DNA from: JAIQFR01 sp041494445
Lineage (GTDB): Bacteria; Acidobacteriota; Polarisedimenticolia; Polarisedimenticolales; JAIQFR01
Length of the DNA: 64,000 nucleotides
Assembly (NCBI GenBank): GCA_041494445.1
Contig: JBGQAU010000004.1
Location: forward strand, 1-64,000
Direction of reading: 5' to 3'
A program made the position numbers and the translations under genes. This document shows, piece after piece, positions 16,590 to 25,245 of the stretch. Under the pieces are notes generated by a model. The model was not told the origin of the DNA and ran no database searches. It saw only the letters and a list, made by a program, of their open reading frames with translations. Position 1 is the stretch's first letter; every line of letters starts with the position of its first letter.

Positions 16590-17261
16590 GTGAGAATCGC
16601 GGCGCTCGTTCCCGCCTACGATGCCGAAAGCACGGTGGCCGACGTCGTGGAAGCGACCCGACGGGTTCTGCCCGAGGTCGTCGTGGTCGACGATGGGTCC
16701 TCGGACCACACCGCTACGGTGGCCCGAGGCGCAGGGGCCGTCGTGCTTCGGCTGGACTCGAATGGAGGAAAGGGAGCCGCGCTCCGTGCGGGTTTCCGGC
16801 ATCTCCTCGAAGGCGGCGCCGAAGCCGTGGTGACCCTCGATGCGGATGGGCAGCACGACCCCGGCGAGATTCCGCGGCTCGTGGAACTCTGGAGCTCGTC
16901 GGGCGCCGGGGTCGTGATCGGATCGCAGCTCCACCTGCGAGGAGGGATGCTCCCGATCCGCCGCTTCGGCAACCGTTTCGCGGACCGCGCGATTTCCTTC
17001 TTCGCGGGTGTCCGCGTCGCGGGCACGCAAAGCGGATTTCGACTCTACGACGCACGCCTCCTGCGTTCTCTGCGACTTACCGGCACCGGGTATGAGCTGG
17101 AGAGCGAGATCATCGTCAAGGCCGTAAGGTCCGGCTTCCGGGTGCTGAGCATTCCCGTTCAGCTTCGATGGGTCGAGGGATCGACGACCAGCCACTACCG
17201 GCCGTGGCGGGACACCGCCCGCATCTGCGTCAGGGTCGTGGCGAGCCGTCTGCGGCGCTAG
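16590..17261 (+). CDS. Family 2 glycosyltransferase
   Basis: A 223-residue GT-A fold transferase. VVVVDDGSSDHT binds the nucleotide sugar and LDADGQHDP carries the DxD metal motif; GTQSGFRLY is the family's acceptor-side motif. There are no membrane helices. It resembles polyprenyl-phosphate-glycosyltransferases and the GT2 enzymes found in aryl polyene clusters. The start GTG 16590 follows the upstream stop within 3 bp. Confidence 0.85.
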   Translation: MRIAALVPAYDAESTVADVVEATRRVLPEVVVVDDGSSDHTATVARGAGAVVLRLDSNGGKGAALRAGFRHLLEGGAEAVVTLDADGQHDPGEIPRLVELWSSSGAGVVIGSQLHLRGGMLPIRRFGNRFADRAISFFAGVRVAGTQSGFRLYDARLLRSLRLTGTGYELESEIIVKAVRSGFRVLSIPVQLRWVEGSTTSHYRPWRDTARICVRVVASRLRR

Positions 17262-17263
17262 GG

Positions 17264-18016
17264 ATGTTTCTCCGGATTTCCGTCGCGATGCACCTGGCGC
17301 TCCTGGCGCTGTTTCTGCGAAACGGGCCGCTGACCCTGGCCCTCCTGCTCGGTTACGGCATCTACCACGGGTTTCTCGCATGGGGGGTCCTCCATCCCAG
17401 GAGCAGGATCTTCGGACCCAACCGATCGCGACTTGCGACGGAGGAGCGGGTCGCGGTTCTGACGTTCGACGATGGCCCCCACCCCGAGGTCACGCCCCGA
17501 GTCCTCGAAATCCTCCGCGCAAGGGGAGTACGCGCGACGTTCTTCCTCGTCGGGAGGCACGTCGAGCGCCATCCGGATATCGTTCGACGGATCGCGGCGG
17601 ACGGACACACGCTGGGTTGCCACTCCTACCAGCATTCGTACCTCTTCTGGTCTCTACCGGCGAGCCGGCTCCTGCGCGAGGTCCGGGCATCCCAGGCGGC
17701 GGTCGAGGCGGCGTCGGGAAGGCCGTGCGTATGGTTCCGCGCCCCCGTGGGAATGAAAAACTGCCTTCTCCACCCGGTCCTCGCTCGCTTCGGACTCGAC
17801 CTGGTGAGCTGGGATGTCCGTTTCCCGAAGAGGACGTCCACCGACCGCGAAGGCCTCCGTCGGCACCTCCGGCGGAGGGTCGCGCCGGGAAGCATTCTTC
17901 TCCTCCACGACGGGCACGATCGCAAACCCGAAGGGAATCCCGCCGTGCTCGAGGTTCTCCCCCGGCTTCTCTCGGCGCTCGACGCGATGGGGTACCGGTG
18001 CGTCCCGCTGCTTTAG
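17264..18016 (+). CDS. Polysaccharide deacetylase (NodB domain)
   Basis: A 250-residue membrane-anchored carbohydrate esterase of family 4. The N-terminus holds two hydrophobic segments (about 1-40). The NodB domain follows with TFDDGPHP (two Asp) and HSYQHS (metal-binding His pair), then a LLHDGHD motif. It removes N-acetyl groups from sugars. The start ATG 17264 lies 3 bp after the glycosyltransferase stop. Together the two enzymes could add and then deacetylate an amino sugar on the lipid product; the substrate is inferred from position only. Confidence 0.82.
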   Translation: MFLRISVAMHLALLALFLRNGPLTLALLLGYGIYHGFLAWGVLHPRSRIFGPNRSRLATEERVAVLTFDDGPHPEVTPRVLEILRARGVRATFFLVGRHVERHPDIVRRIAADGHTLGCHSYQHSYLFWSLPASRLLREVRASQAAVEAASGRPCVWFRAPVGMKNCLLHPVLARFGLDLVSWDVRFPKRTSTDREGLRRHLRRRVAPGSILLLHDGHDRKPEGNPAVLEVLPRLLSALDAMGYRCVPLL

Positions 18017-18235
18017 GTCGCCTTGACCTTCCGTACCGCGCGGCGGCCGAGTCGCCGAAGGCGGCCGACGGGCGCGATCGGTCGCGATTTTGCCGGTGGG
18101 ACGCACGGAGCCGGAGGAGGTAAGATGCGCGCGGCCGCCGGACGACGGGGACCGGGCGGGGGGCACTCCCGAGCCACGGGGGGGCGCTCCCGAGCCGGGA
18201 CGCGCGCCGGCCCGCGAGGAGTCGAGGAGAACAAC

Positions 18236-20110
18236 ATGCCCGGAAGGCTCGCCGAGCGGGCGATCGTCGCAGCTTCCGACGTTCTCTGGGTAGTCTTCCA
18301 AGGCATCCATAGAAGGTTCGCGCCGCGCGTGTTCCAACCCAAATGGGCTCCGTCGTCCCTGCTCAAGAGCACCCAGCGGACCCACCCGGCGCTCGGGTTC
18401 CCCCGTCGCACCCGCTCGCTCTGCCCCACCTGCGTGAAGGACGCGCGGGCCCGGGTGCTCGCGGGAGAACTGGCCGTCGAGGACCTCGTCGGCGGACACC
18501 ACGCGGAAATCGACGCCGACATCATCGAGCGCGACGGCAAGGTGTGGATGGTGAAGACCTGTCCCACCCACGGCCGAGTCGAGGACGTCCTCTCGACCGA
18601 CCCGGCGTTCCTGCGCCGGATCGAGTCCCTCGACCCCGGGCGCGATTTCCGAATGGCCCCCGACAGGCTTCACGAGCACGGTTCGAGCGCGATTCGCTAC
18701 GGACGCGGATCGGTGCTCACCATCGATCTCACCAACCGCTGCAACATGATGTGCAATCCGTGTTTCGCGGACGCGAACCAGGTCGGCTACGTACACGAGC
18801 TGGAGTGGCGAACCATCCAGGGAATCCTGGACAACGCCCTTGAGGTGAGGCCCCGACGGCAGATGTCGGTCCAGTTCTCGGGCGGGGAGCCGACCCTCTC
18901 CCCGTACTTCGTCCCGGCGGTTGCCTACGCGCGGAAGCTGGGGTACATGGCCGTGCAGGTCGCGACCAACGGGATTCGCTTCGCCCAGGACCCCGAGTTC
19001 GCGCGTGAAGCGGCTCGGGCGGGGCTGAGGCTCGCCTACCTGCAGTTCGACGGCGTCGGGAACGAGGCGAATCGCCACCGGAACGTGGCCAACTTGTTCG
19101 ACGTCAAGCGGCGCGCCATCGAGAACCTGCACGCCGCCGGTGTGGATGTCACGCTCGTGGCCACGATCGTCAACACGATCAGCAACCACCAGGTGGGCCC
19201 CATCATCCGCTTCGTCATCGAGAACATCCACAAGGTCAACGCGCTCGTCTTCCAGCCCGTGTCCTTCACGGGACGGGACGAGGACGTGGATGACGAGACA
19301 CGGGCGCGTCAGCGATACACGCTGGCGCAGCTCGCTCATGACGTGAAGGACCAGCTCGGGACCACCGAGCCGCTGAGAGACTGGTTTCCGCTCTCCGCCT
19401 CCGGACCGTTCGCCGATCTCAAGGATCTCCTATGGGGTCCTCAGGCGGAGTGGGGCTCTCTGAGCTGCAGCTCGCACCCCGACTGCGGCGTGGCCACGTT
19501 TCTCGTCGTCAACGAGAAGACGAGGCAAGCGGTGCCCGCCATGCGGCTCGTGAACATCGACCGCCTGCTCGAGGACCTCAGAGTCATCACCGATTCGGCT
19601 CGGGGTCGGCGGCTCACGCTATTCCAGACCGCGCTTGCTCTGCTCCGGAACATGAAGGTGAGCGGGTTCCCGGCGGACCTGAGCGTCTTGGACCTCCTGA
19701 AGACCCTCGACGGGTACAACCGGATGACCCTGGGGATCGCGGACCGGAACCGCCACGTGTGGCGGTCCGTGATGGTAGGCAGCATGTGGTTTCAGGACCT
19801 CTTCAACTTCGACTTCCAGCGGACCGAGATGTGCGTCATTCCTTACGGCACCGAGCGGGGAGAGATCTCGTTCTGCGCGTACAACACCGGCATCGGATGG
19901 CGGAGGATCATCGAGGCCATGCACAAGACCGCGACGACTGCGGAGTGGAACCGTAAGATGGGTCGCCATGCGGTCTACGCCGGCGGTCGGCCGATCCCGC
20001 TTCCCCCGGTGGAGAGCCCGGCGACCGGGGCGAGCCGTATCGAGACACGACGGGTCGACGAGCGGGCAACGGTCGGGGCCGCGGCCCGAGAGGGCTCTTC
20101 CGGCGCGTGA
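18236..20110 (+). CDS. Radical SAM protein related to tetraether lipid synthase
   Basis: A 624-residue radical SAM enzyme of the COG1964 type. The SAM cluster motif is Cys169-x3-Cys173-x2-Cys176 (CNMMCNPC). It also has the N-terminal Cys pair CPTC (63-66) and CPTHG (109), which in archaeal tetraether synthase (Tes) form an extra metal site, and C-terminal cysteines near EMCVIPYG and SFCAYN. Tes joins two lipid tails by carbon-carbon coupling, and relatives occur in bacteria that make membrane-spanning lipids. The start ATG 18236 follows GAGGAGA. The last about 45 residues are low-complexity. A role in joining or modifying alkyl chains is inferred. Confidence 0.72.
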   Translation: MPGRLAERAIVAASDVLWVVFQGIHRRFAPRVFQPKWAPSSLLKSTQRTHPALGFPRRTRSLCPTCVKDARARVLAGELAVEDLVGGHHAEIDADIIERDGKVWMVKTCPTHGRVEDVLSTDPAFLRRIESLDPGRDFRMAPDRLHEHGSSAIRYGRGSVLTIDLTNRCNMMCNPCFADANQVGYVHELEWRTIQGILDNALEVRPRRQMSVQFSGGEPTLSPYFVPAVAYARKLGYMAVQVATNGIRFAQDPEFAREAARAGLRLAYLQFDGVGNEANRHRNVANLFDVKRRAIENLHAAGVDVTLVATIVNTISNHQVGPIIRFVIENIHKVNALVFQPVSFTGRDEDVDDETRARQRYTLAQLAHDVKDQLGTTEPLRDWFPLSASGPFADLKDLLWGPQAEWGSLSCSSHPDCGVATFLVVNEKTRQAVPAMRLVNIDRLLEDLRVITDSARGRRLTLFQTALALLRNMKVSGFPADLSVLDLLKTLDGYNRMTLGIADRNRHVWRSVMVGSMWFQDLFNFDFQRTEMCVIPYGTERGEISFCAYNTGIGWRRIIEAMHKTATTAEWNRKMGRHAVYAGGRPIPLPPVESPATGASRIETRRVDERATVGAAAREGSSGA

Positions 20111-20124
20111 CGACGGGAGCCGAA

Positions 20125-20276
20125 GGGCGCGCTCTGACGCTCGCCGGGGAGGGAGACGAGGGAGCGCGGAGCTTCGGCATCCACGTTGCCGCTTCCCATC
20201 GTGGGGAGATCCTCGAGCACCCGGATCGTTCGCGGCAACTCGAACGGGGCGACCCGCTCCGTTAGGTCGCCTCGGA
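20125..20276 (-). pseudogene. Duplicated 3' end of the acyl-CoA ligase gene
   Basis: This 152-bp stretch is about 94% identical to 21135-21286, the end of the ligase gene. On the minus strand it encodes ERVAPFELPRTIRVLEDLPT, with the catalytic Lys of the family (GSGK) changed to Asn (GSGN) and other changes. There is no start or body, so it is a non-functional fragment. It begins 15 bp after the radical SAM gene and ends 8 bp before the methyltransferase gene. Confidence 0.75.
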
Positions 20277-20283
20277 ATCTACG

Positions 20284-21072
20284 ATGGCGCGTCACAATAA
20301 CCCCCCTTCGTTGGATCGGTTCGCATGGGCGGCCGAAGCCGTCGGCTGGCGCTATCGCACGGCCGGGCGTTTCGCGCAGGGCTTCGTGCGCGGCAAACTC
20401 CGTCATGATCCGGTGTACCGGGAACTCCTGAACATCGGCGTGCCACCAGAGGAAGGAGCGGTGTTGGACCTGGGCTGCGGGCGCGGAATCGCCGTCACGC
20501 TGCTGGCGACCGCTTTCCCCTTCGACGTGTCGTCGTGCGCTACAGATCTGACGCCGCCGCGTTGGGTGGGCATGGAACGGCGCCCCTTCCATGCCGCGGT
20601 GGCGCGCGCGGCTCTGGGCGAAGAGGCGGAGATCAGCACCCAGGACGTGCTCGCCGCGACGCTTCCCCGCTCGCGTCTGATCCTCCTGATCGATGTGTTG
20701 CATTATCTCGGTCGTGACGAACAGGACCGCTTGCTCGAACGTGCGGCCGCGGCGTTGACGGACGGTGGTCTTCTGGTCATGCGGGAGACCGATGCTGATG
20801 GGGGCTGGCGCTATTGGATGACCGCCGCAGCCGAACGGCTCTCGGCATGGCTGCGCGGAGAATGGCACCAGGCTTACCACTATCGTGGTCAGTCCGATTG
20901 GTCAACTCGGCTCCGGGGATTGGGCTTGGGCGTCGAAACGCGTCCGATGAGCGCCGGAACGCCGTTCGCCAACGTCCTGTTCGTTGCGCGGCGAGCCGCG
21001 GGGTCGGTTACGACGGTTCCGAGAGCGAGTCAGACACGCGCATCCTGCCCATCCGTTTCGGACCTGGGGTGA
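20284..21072 (+). CDS. Class I SAM-dependent methyltransferase
   Basis: A 262-residue methyltransferase. Motif I is VLDLGCGRG (about residues 60-68); ILLIDVLHYL and DGGLLVMRETD are the later conserved strands. The overall form is that of small lipid or polyketide methyltransferases found in aryl polyene clusters, where one methylates the aryl head group. Both flanks carry the 152-bp ligase-end repeat, so the gene was probably inserted here by a duplication event. Its codon use is a little less GC-rich than its neighbours. The last 25 residues are low-complexity and may be read-through of the repeat edge. Confidence 0.72.
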   Translation: MARHNNPPSLDRFAWAAEAVGWRYRTAGRFAQGFVRGKLRHDPVYRELLNIGVPPEEGAVLDLGCGRGIAVTLLATAFPFDVSSCATDLTPPRWVGMERRPFHAAVARAALGEEAEISTQDVLAATLPRSRLILLIDVLHYLGRDEQDRLLERAAAALTDGGLLVMRETDADGGWRYWMTAAAERLSAWLRGEWHQAYHYRGQSDWSTRLRGLGLGVETRPMSAGTPFANVLFVARRAAGSVTTVPRASQTRASCPSVSDLG

Positions 21073-21134
21073 ACCGACTCTCATGTGGGGTGTCCAAGGC
21101 CGAGAACCGCCGCCGCGACAGCGGCGGATGCAAT

Positions 21135-21286
21135 GGGCGCGCTCTAACGCTCGCCGGGGAGGGAGACGAGGGAGCGCAGAGCCTCGGCATCCACCTTGCC
21201 GCTTCCCATCGTGGGGAGCTCCTCGAGCACCCGGATCGTTCGCGGCACCTTGAACGGGGCGACCCGCTCCGTCAGGTGGCCTCGAA
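21135..21286. repeat. 152-bp direct repeat, original copy
   Basis: This is the intact 3' end of the ligase gene and the counterpart of the fragment at 20125-20276, offset by 1010 bp in the same orientation. About nine mismatches separate the copies. The pair brackets the methyltransferase gene. Confidence 0.8.
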
Positions 21287-22502
21287 TGCCCGACGCAGTG
21301 GCTTCCGCACCCGGGACGACCGTCACGAACAGCGCGACGGCGGGCTCGCCGTAGCGCCCGTAAGTGACGGCGTACGCCTGCTCGATGGCGGGGTGCGAGA
21401 GGGCGGCTCGCACGATCTCGCTGGTGGAGAATCGCCGTCCTCCCACCTTGACGATGGAATCGGCGCGCCCCAGGAGCAGAAAGCCGTCCCCCGCGGCCTC
21501 TGCGAGATCGTCGGTCCGGTGCCATGAATCGGGGTTCTCCTGCCACGGCGAGCGGATGGCGAGCCGCCCGTCGCCGGGTTCCACCTTCCACTCGAGGCCG
21601 GGGAGCGAGGTCCACGGGCCTTCGTCGTCGCGGGTCGCGATACCGCCCGTTTCGGTAGAGCCGTAGACCTGCCGAATCCGCCGGCCCGCAAGGCTGGCGA
21701 AGCGCTTTCCGACATCCGCCGGCAAGGGGGCTCCTGAGCTCAGAAACGTGGTGGGCGGCAACGGCTCCCGGACGACCTCATTCATCAGCCGGTAGTGCGA
21801 GGGGACGCCGATGACGAGGTCGGGCCTCTGTTCGCGGATCCGCTCGACCCACGCGTGCGGGGTCGCGCCGCGGAGGAACCCCGTGCGACCGCCGGTGGCC
21901 GCCGGCAGGTAGAGTCCGTAGATGTAACCCAGGATGTGGAACGGAGGAACAAGACAGAGAACCGTGCACGGCCGGGGGGAGCGCAGCCAGCCCTGTTCGA
22001 CCTCGAACTCCCGCGCGAGCTGGTAGGCGCGCTTTACGGTACGCTTGGGTTCTCCCGTGGAGCCGGAGGTCAGGAATGCGACCTCGGCCGAGTGCTCTGC
22101 CGGGAAGACCGCTTCAAGCGGCGCCGAGCCTCCCTCCCGGACACGGATCGTGGCGCTTCCCTCCGGCTCGTCGGCCGGGACGAGGACGGCGCCACGGCCA
22201 CCGATGGCGTCGACACCCCGAGGCTCGGCCCGCGAGGCGGGATCGAGGAGGAGGGGCGCCCGACCGGTCTTCCACGCCCCGAGGAGCGACGCGATCACGA
22301 AAGCCGCGGAGTGCGATCGGACCGCGATCGAGTCCACACCCCCGGAGTGGACGGCGTGAGCGGCATCGGCGGCGAGGGCGAGTAGCCTTCCAACCGTCCA
22401 GGGTTCGCCGTTCTCTTCGAGAAAGACGCGCTCCCGATCCTCGGAGAAGGTGGCTGCGAGGGGAGGCCGGCGTGAGGCGCCGGCGCGGCTCTTCGGAGTC
22501 AT
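21144..22502 (-). CDS. Acyl/aryl-CoA (ACP) ligase of the ANL family
   Basis: A 452-residue adenylate-forming enzyme. The phosphate loop is LTSGSTGEPK, followed by YGSTETGG, the hinge TDDLAEAAGDGFLLLGRAD, and the C-terminal catalytic Lys in MGSGKVD. It probably activates the cinnamate or coumarate made by the adjacent ammonia-lyase and loads it onto the carrier protein. It starts at ATG 22502, overlapping the lyase stop by 4 bp. It lies at the end of the minus-strand arm; its last 150 bp are duplicated upstream. Confidence 0.82.
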   Translation of the reverse strand: MTPKSRAGASRRPPLAATFSEDRERVFLEENGEPWTVGRLLALAADAAHAVHSGGVDSIAVRSHSAAFVIASLLGAWKTGRAPLLLDPASRAEPRGVDAIGGRGAVLVPADEPEGSATIRVREGGSAPLEAVFPAEHSAEVAFLTSGSTGEPKRTVKRAYQLAREFEVEQGWLRSPRPCTVLCLVPPFHILGYIYGLYLPAATGGRTGFLRGATPHAWVERIREQRPDLVIGVPSHYRLMNEVVREPLPPTTFLSSGAPLPADVGKRFASLAGRRIRQVYGSTETGGIATRDDEGPWTSLPGLEWKVEPGDGRLAIRSPWQENPDSWHRTDDLAEAAGDGFLLLGRADSIVKVGGRRFSTSEIVRAALSHPAIEQAYAVTYGRYGEPAVALFVTVVPGAEATASGIRGHLTERVAPFKVPRTIRVLEELPTMGSGKVDAEALRSLVSLPGER

Positions 22503-24013
22503 CTCGAGCCGGTGCCGCTCTCGACCCACGCGGCGATCTGCGCGAGGTCCTCGTCCAGCCGCCGGTCGGCGCGGAGCACGGGCGACAGGGAGCGAACGCT
22601 CCGCAGCAACAGGCGCCCCTCGCGCGAGAGGCGCGACTCGTCCCGGAGGTGCGCCGCGTTCGACAGCGCGATCAGCTCGCTGCCCAGCACTCGCGACACG
22701 AGCCCGACCACCTCGCTGGCGTTCACAGCGGCGTTGAGCCCCATGCTCACCTTGTCCTGGTTGGCACACTCGGTCGAGCGGGAGAGCGTGCTGTCCGGGG
22801 CCGACCTCTGTACGGCAAGGGACGTGAGGGCGCTGCAGGTGATCTGGAGGCCCTTGATGCCGCAGCCACCGTAAGGGACGAGGGTCTCCGGCAGCCCCAT
22901 GTTGTGTGGACTCTCCACGAGCAACGCGAACTGCCGATCCACGAGGTCCGCGATGGACGCGGCCGCGATCTTGATCAGGTCCATCGCCAGGGCCACATGG
23001 CCGCCGTAGAAGTTCCCGCCAAACAGGACGCCGTCGTCAGGGTCCACCAGAGGGTTGTCGTTGACGCTGTTCAGCTCGACTCCGAGCACCTGCCGCGTCC
23101 ACGTCAGGGCGTCCCGCGTCGCGCCGAGCACCTGCGGGCTGCAGCGGATCGAGTATCGGTCCTGGACCGGGCGCCCCTCGACGCGGGGCGGGTCGAGGAG
23201 CCGGCTCCCGCGAAGCGCGGCTCGGATGTTCCTGGCGCTCGCGATCTGTCCGGGATGGGGCTTGACGGCATGTACGCGCGGATGGAACGCCTGGGACCGC
23301 CCGTAGAGCACCTCGGCCGCCAGGGCCGACGCCCGCTCCGCGACGCGCACGACCCGCTCGAGCCGCTCGACGGCGAGGAGGCCGAGGGCGGTCATGACGG
23401 ACGTGCCGTTCATGATCGCCAGCGTCTCCTTCGGCACGAAGACAAAGGGCGTCAGCCCCGCGGCGCGCAGCGCCCGGCTTGCGAGAACGATCTTTCCGCG
23501 ATGCCATGCCTCGCGCTCGCCGGCCAGCACCGCCGCGACGTACGAGAGGGGCGTCAGGTCTCCCGAGGCCCCCACGGAGCCGAGGCGAGGGATCGCGGGG
23601 ACGACACCCCGGTTCAGCAGGTCGCGAATCGCCTCGAGCAAGGAGAACCGGACGGCCGAGTATCCCTTGGAGAGGGACACCAGGCGCGCGAACAGGACGG
23701 CGCGCCCCTCGGCCTCCGACAACGGCTCGCCGGCGCCGCACCCGTGCTGCTCCATGATGGAGCGGGCGTAGGCGATCTGCTCGCGCGGGCCGACCGGCTG
23801 CGACGAGGCGTTCCCGACGCCCGTCGACACGCCGTAGACGCGCTCCCCCGCGCGAAGCGCGCACTCCAGCGTCACGCGCGACTGCCGGATCCGTCTCCGC
23901 CATCCGCGGCTGGACGCAAGCTCGACCCGGTCGCCGCGAAGGGCGACGCCGATCACGACGTCCGCCGACACCTCACGGCCGTCGACTCGCACGGCTCGGC
24001 GGCGCGATTTCAT
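22499..24013 (-). CDS. Aromatic amino acid ammonia-lyase (HAL/TAL family)
   Basis: A 504-residue lyase of the histidine/tyrosine/phenylalanine ammonia-lyase family. The Ala-Ser-Gly triad that forms the MIO cofactor is in GSVGASGDLTPLSY, and the catalytic Tyr in YGVSTGVGN. The dyad that sets substrate choice is Gln-His (SIMEQHGCG), compared with Ser-His in histidine lyases and His-Leu in known tyrosine lyases, so the substrate cannot be read off. Linked to an aryl ligase and polyene genes, it most likely makes the aromatic starter from tyrosine or phenylalanine. ATG 24013 is chosen for its AAGGA ribosome site; ATG 24034 and 24070 are in frame. Confidence 0.8.
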   Translation of the reverse strand: MKSRRRAVRVDGREVSADVVIGVALRGDRVELASSRGWRRRIRQSRVTLECALRAGERVYGVSTGVGNASSQPVGPREQIAYARSIMEQHGCGAGEPLSEAEGRAVLFARLVSLSKGYSAVRFSLLEAIRDLLNRGVVPAIPRLGSVGASGDLTPLSYVAAVLAGEREAWHRGKIVLASRALRAAGLTPFVFVPKETLAIMNGTSVMTALGLLAVERLERVVRVAERASALAAEVLYGRSQAFHPRVHAVKPHPGQIASARNIRAALRGSRLLDPPRVEGRPVQDRYSIRCSPQVLGATRDALTWTRQVLGVELNSVNDNPLVDPDDGVLFGGNFYGGHVALAMDLIKIAAASIADLVDRQFALLVESPHNMGLPETLVPYGGCGIKGLQITCSALTSLAVQRSAPDSTLSRSTECANQDKVSMGLNAAVNASEVVGLVSRVLGSELIALSNAAHLRDESRLSREGRLLLRSVRSLSPVLRADRRLDEDLAQIAAWVESGTGSR

Positions 24014-24218
24014 AATGCCCATCCTTGTCGTCATCCGAATCGAATCCGGGAGGAGGCTGCCGACAAACAATTTCCTTCACGGCGCGCGCCTCGACGCTTC
24101 CTCCCCAGACCGGTAGAACCGTAGCGGTTGACCGAGGAAGCGTCAAGGGCCCGGCTCGGCTTGTTTCCGCCGGATCGTCGGCGGAGCTCCGGCCCCGTAC
24201 GGCTGCCGGGCGCCGGCT

Positions 24219-24644
24219 TCACGGGATCGTGGTGCTGATCGTCGCCTCGACGCGGCTCTCGCCCTCGAGGGTGACGACGGCCTCATAAACGTTCAGCGGA
24301 CCCGTCCGTTTCGCGAGGCGAACGGAGACCCGAAGGGGGCGGTCGACCGGCAGCACCTCCGCGTGGAAGACCGCGTCGCGTACGCCGACCAGGTACCCGA
24401 TCCGGGGCGAAACCGCGCCTTCGGACTTGAGACGGGCCAGCGCCTCGACCGCTGCGGCTGCTTGGGCCGCGATCTCGAGGCCGACGAACGCGGGGGCGCT
24501 TCCCTCGGAAGCGAAGGGATTGTTCGCGGGAATCCGGGCGCGGCAGACCAGACGGTCCTCCAGGATCTCCTCGACCGCTTCCAGGAGCCGCGTGGGGCCC
24601 CGGTGGGGAAGGAGGTTCTCGAGGTCGGGTTGCACTGCGGCCAT
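24219..24644 (-). CDS. Hotdog-fold 3-hydroxyacyl-ACP dehydratase (ApeP-like)
   Basis: A 141-residue hotdog protein with LLPHRGPTRLLEAV near the N-terminus (the His of the dehydratase active site) and FVGLEIAAQAAAAVEALA along the central helix. It matches the ApeP-type dehydratases of aryl polyene clusters, which make the conjugated double bonds. It begins 5 bp after the stop of the other dehydratase gene, and is followed by a 205-bp gap before the lyase gene. Confidence 0.7.
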   Translation of the reverse strand: MAAVQPDLENLLPHRGPTRLLEAVEEILEDRLVCRARIPANNPFASEGSAPAFVGLEIAAQAAAAVEALARLKSEGAVSPRIGYLVGVRDAVFHAEVLPVDRPLRVSVRLAKRTGPLNVYEAVVTLEGESRVEATISTTIP

Positions 24645-24648
24645 GGCG

Positions 24649-24993
24649 TCACTTGCCTCCCATCACGACGAGGAATCCGCTGCTCATCCATTCCTCGCCA
24701 CGGCGGATGTCGAAGGAGATACTCCCGTCCGCGGCGGGCCGGCTGATCGAAACGTCGAGAACGTCGCCAGGCGCGACCGGGCGCCGCAGGCGGAGGAAAG
24801 GAACGGCCGAGATCGAAGCCTCACGGCCCGTCACCGCGGCGAGCGCCTGCGCGGCGACCGCCAAATGCGCGATCGCCGGCAGCACCGGTCGGCCTGGGAA
24901 ATGCCCGTCGAAGACCGGGTGCTCTCCGGGGATCGAGATTCGGCAGCTCCACCCGTCCGGCGTCGTCGAGCACGCAAGAAGCGGAAAATTCAT
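24649..24993 (-). CDS. Hotdog-fold dehydratase (FabA/FabZ, ApeI-like)
   Basis: A 114-residue hotdog protein. HPVFDGHFPGRPVLPAI is the FabZ/FabA-type substrate loop with its active-site His. It is short, as ApeI-like proteins are. It is the first gene of the minus-strand arm. The start ATG 24993 gives MNFPLLACST; the frame stays open upstream but without homology. With the next gene it forms a two-subunit dehydratase, as is usual in this pathway. Confidence 0.7.
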   Translation of the reverse strand: MNFPLLACSTTPDGWSCRISIPGEHPVFDGHFPGRPVLPAIAHLAVAAQALAAVTGREASISAVPFLRLRRPVAPGDVLDVSISRPAADGSISFDIRRGEEWMSSGFLVVMGGK

Positions 24994-25178
24994 CCGCGCG
25001 CCGCCTCCCGGCAAACTACGCCGTGTTCGCCCTCTCGCCGCGGGCCTTCGCGAATCGCCAGACCAAGAACAGGTCGCGGAGAGCCCAAGAACCGCAGTGA
25101 TTCTGCCACGGCTCCATGAAATGGTCACCGTCGATCGAACCGCGCCTTCCGCCGATGAGCGATCCGCCGACGGGTCCG

Positions 25179-25224
25179 GGTAGGGTTTTACCCCATGGAT
25201 TGCGTTCGGCTCGCCGCGTACCTT
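25179..25224 (+). promoter_or_regulatory. GTAGGGT-type promoter 1 (phospholipase C-like gene)
   Basis: The inverted repeat GTAGGGT-TTT-ACCCCAT (25180-25196) is followed after exactly 22 bp by TACCTT (25219-25224). The start codon of the next gene lies 21 bp further on, with GGAG between. It is one of seven such sites in the window. Confidence 0.7.
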
Positions 25225-25245
25225 GCAAGAGAAAAGGAGTGAAAC

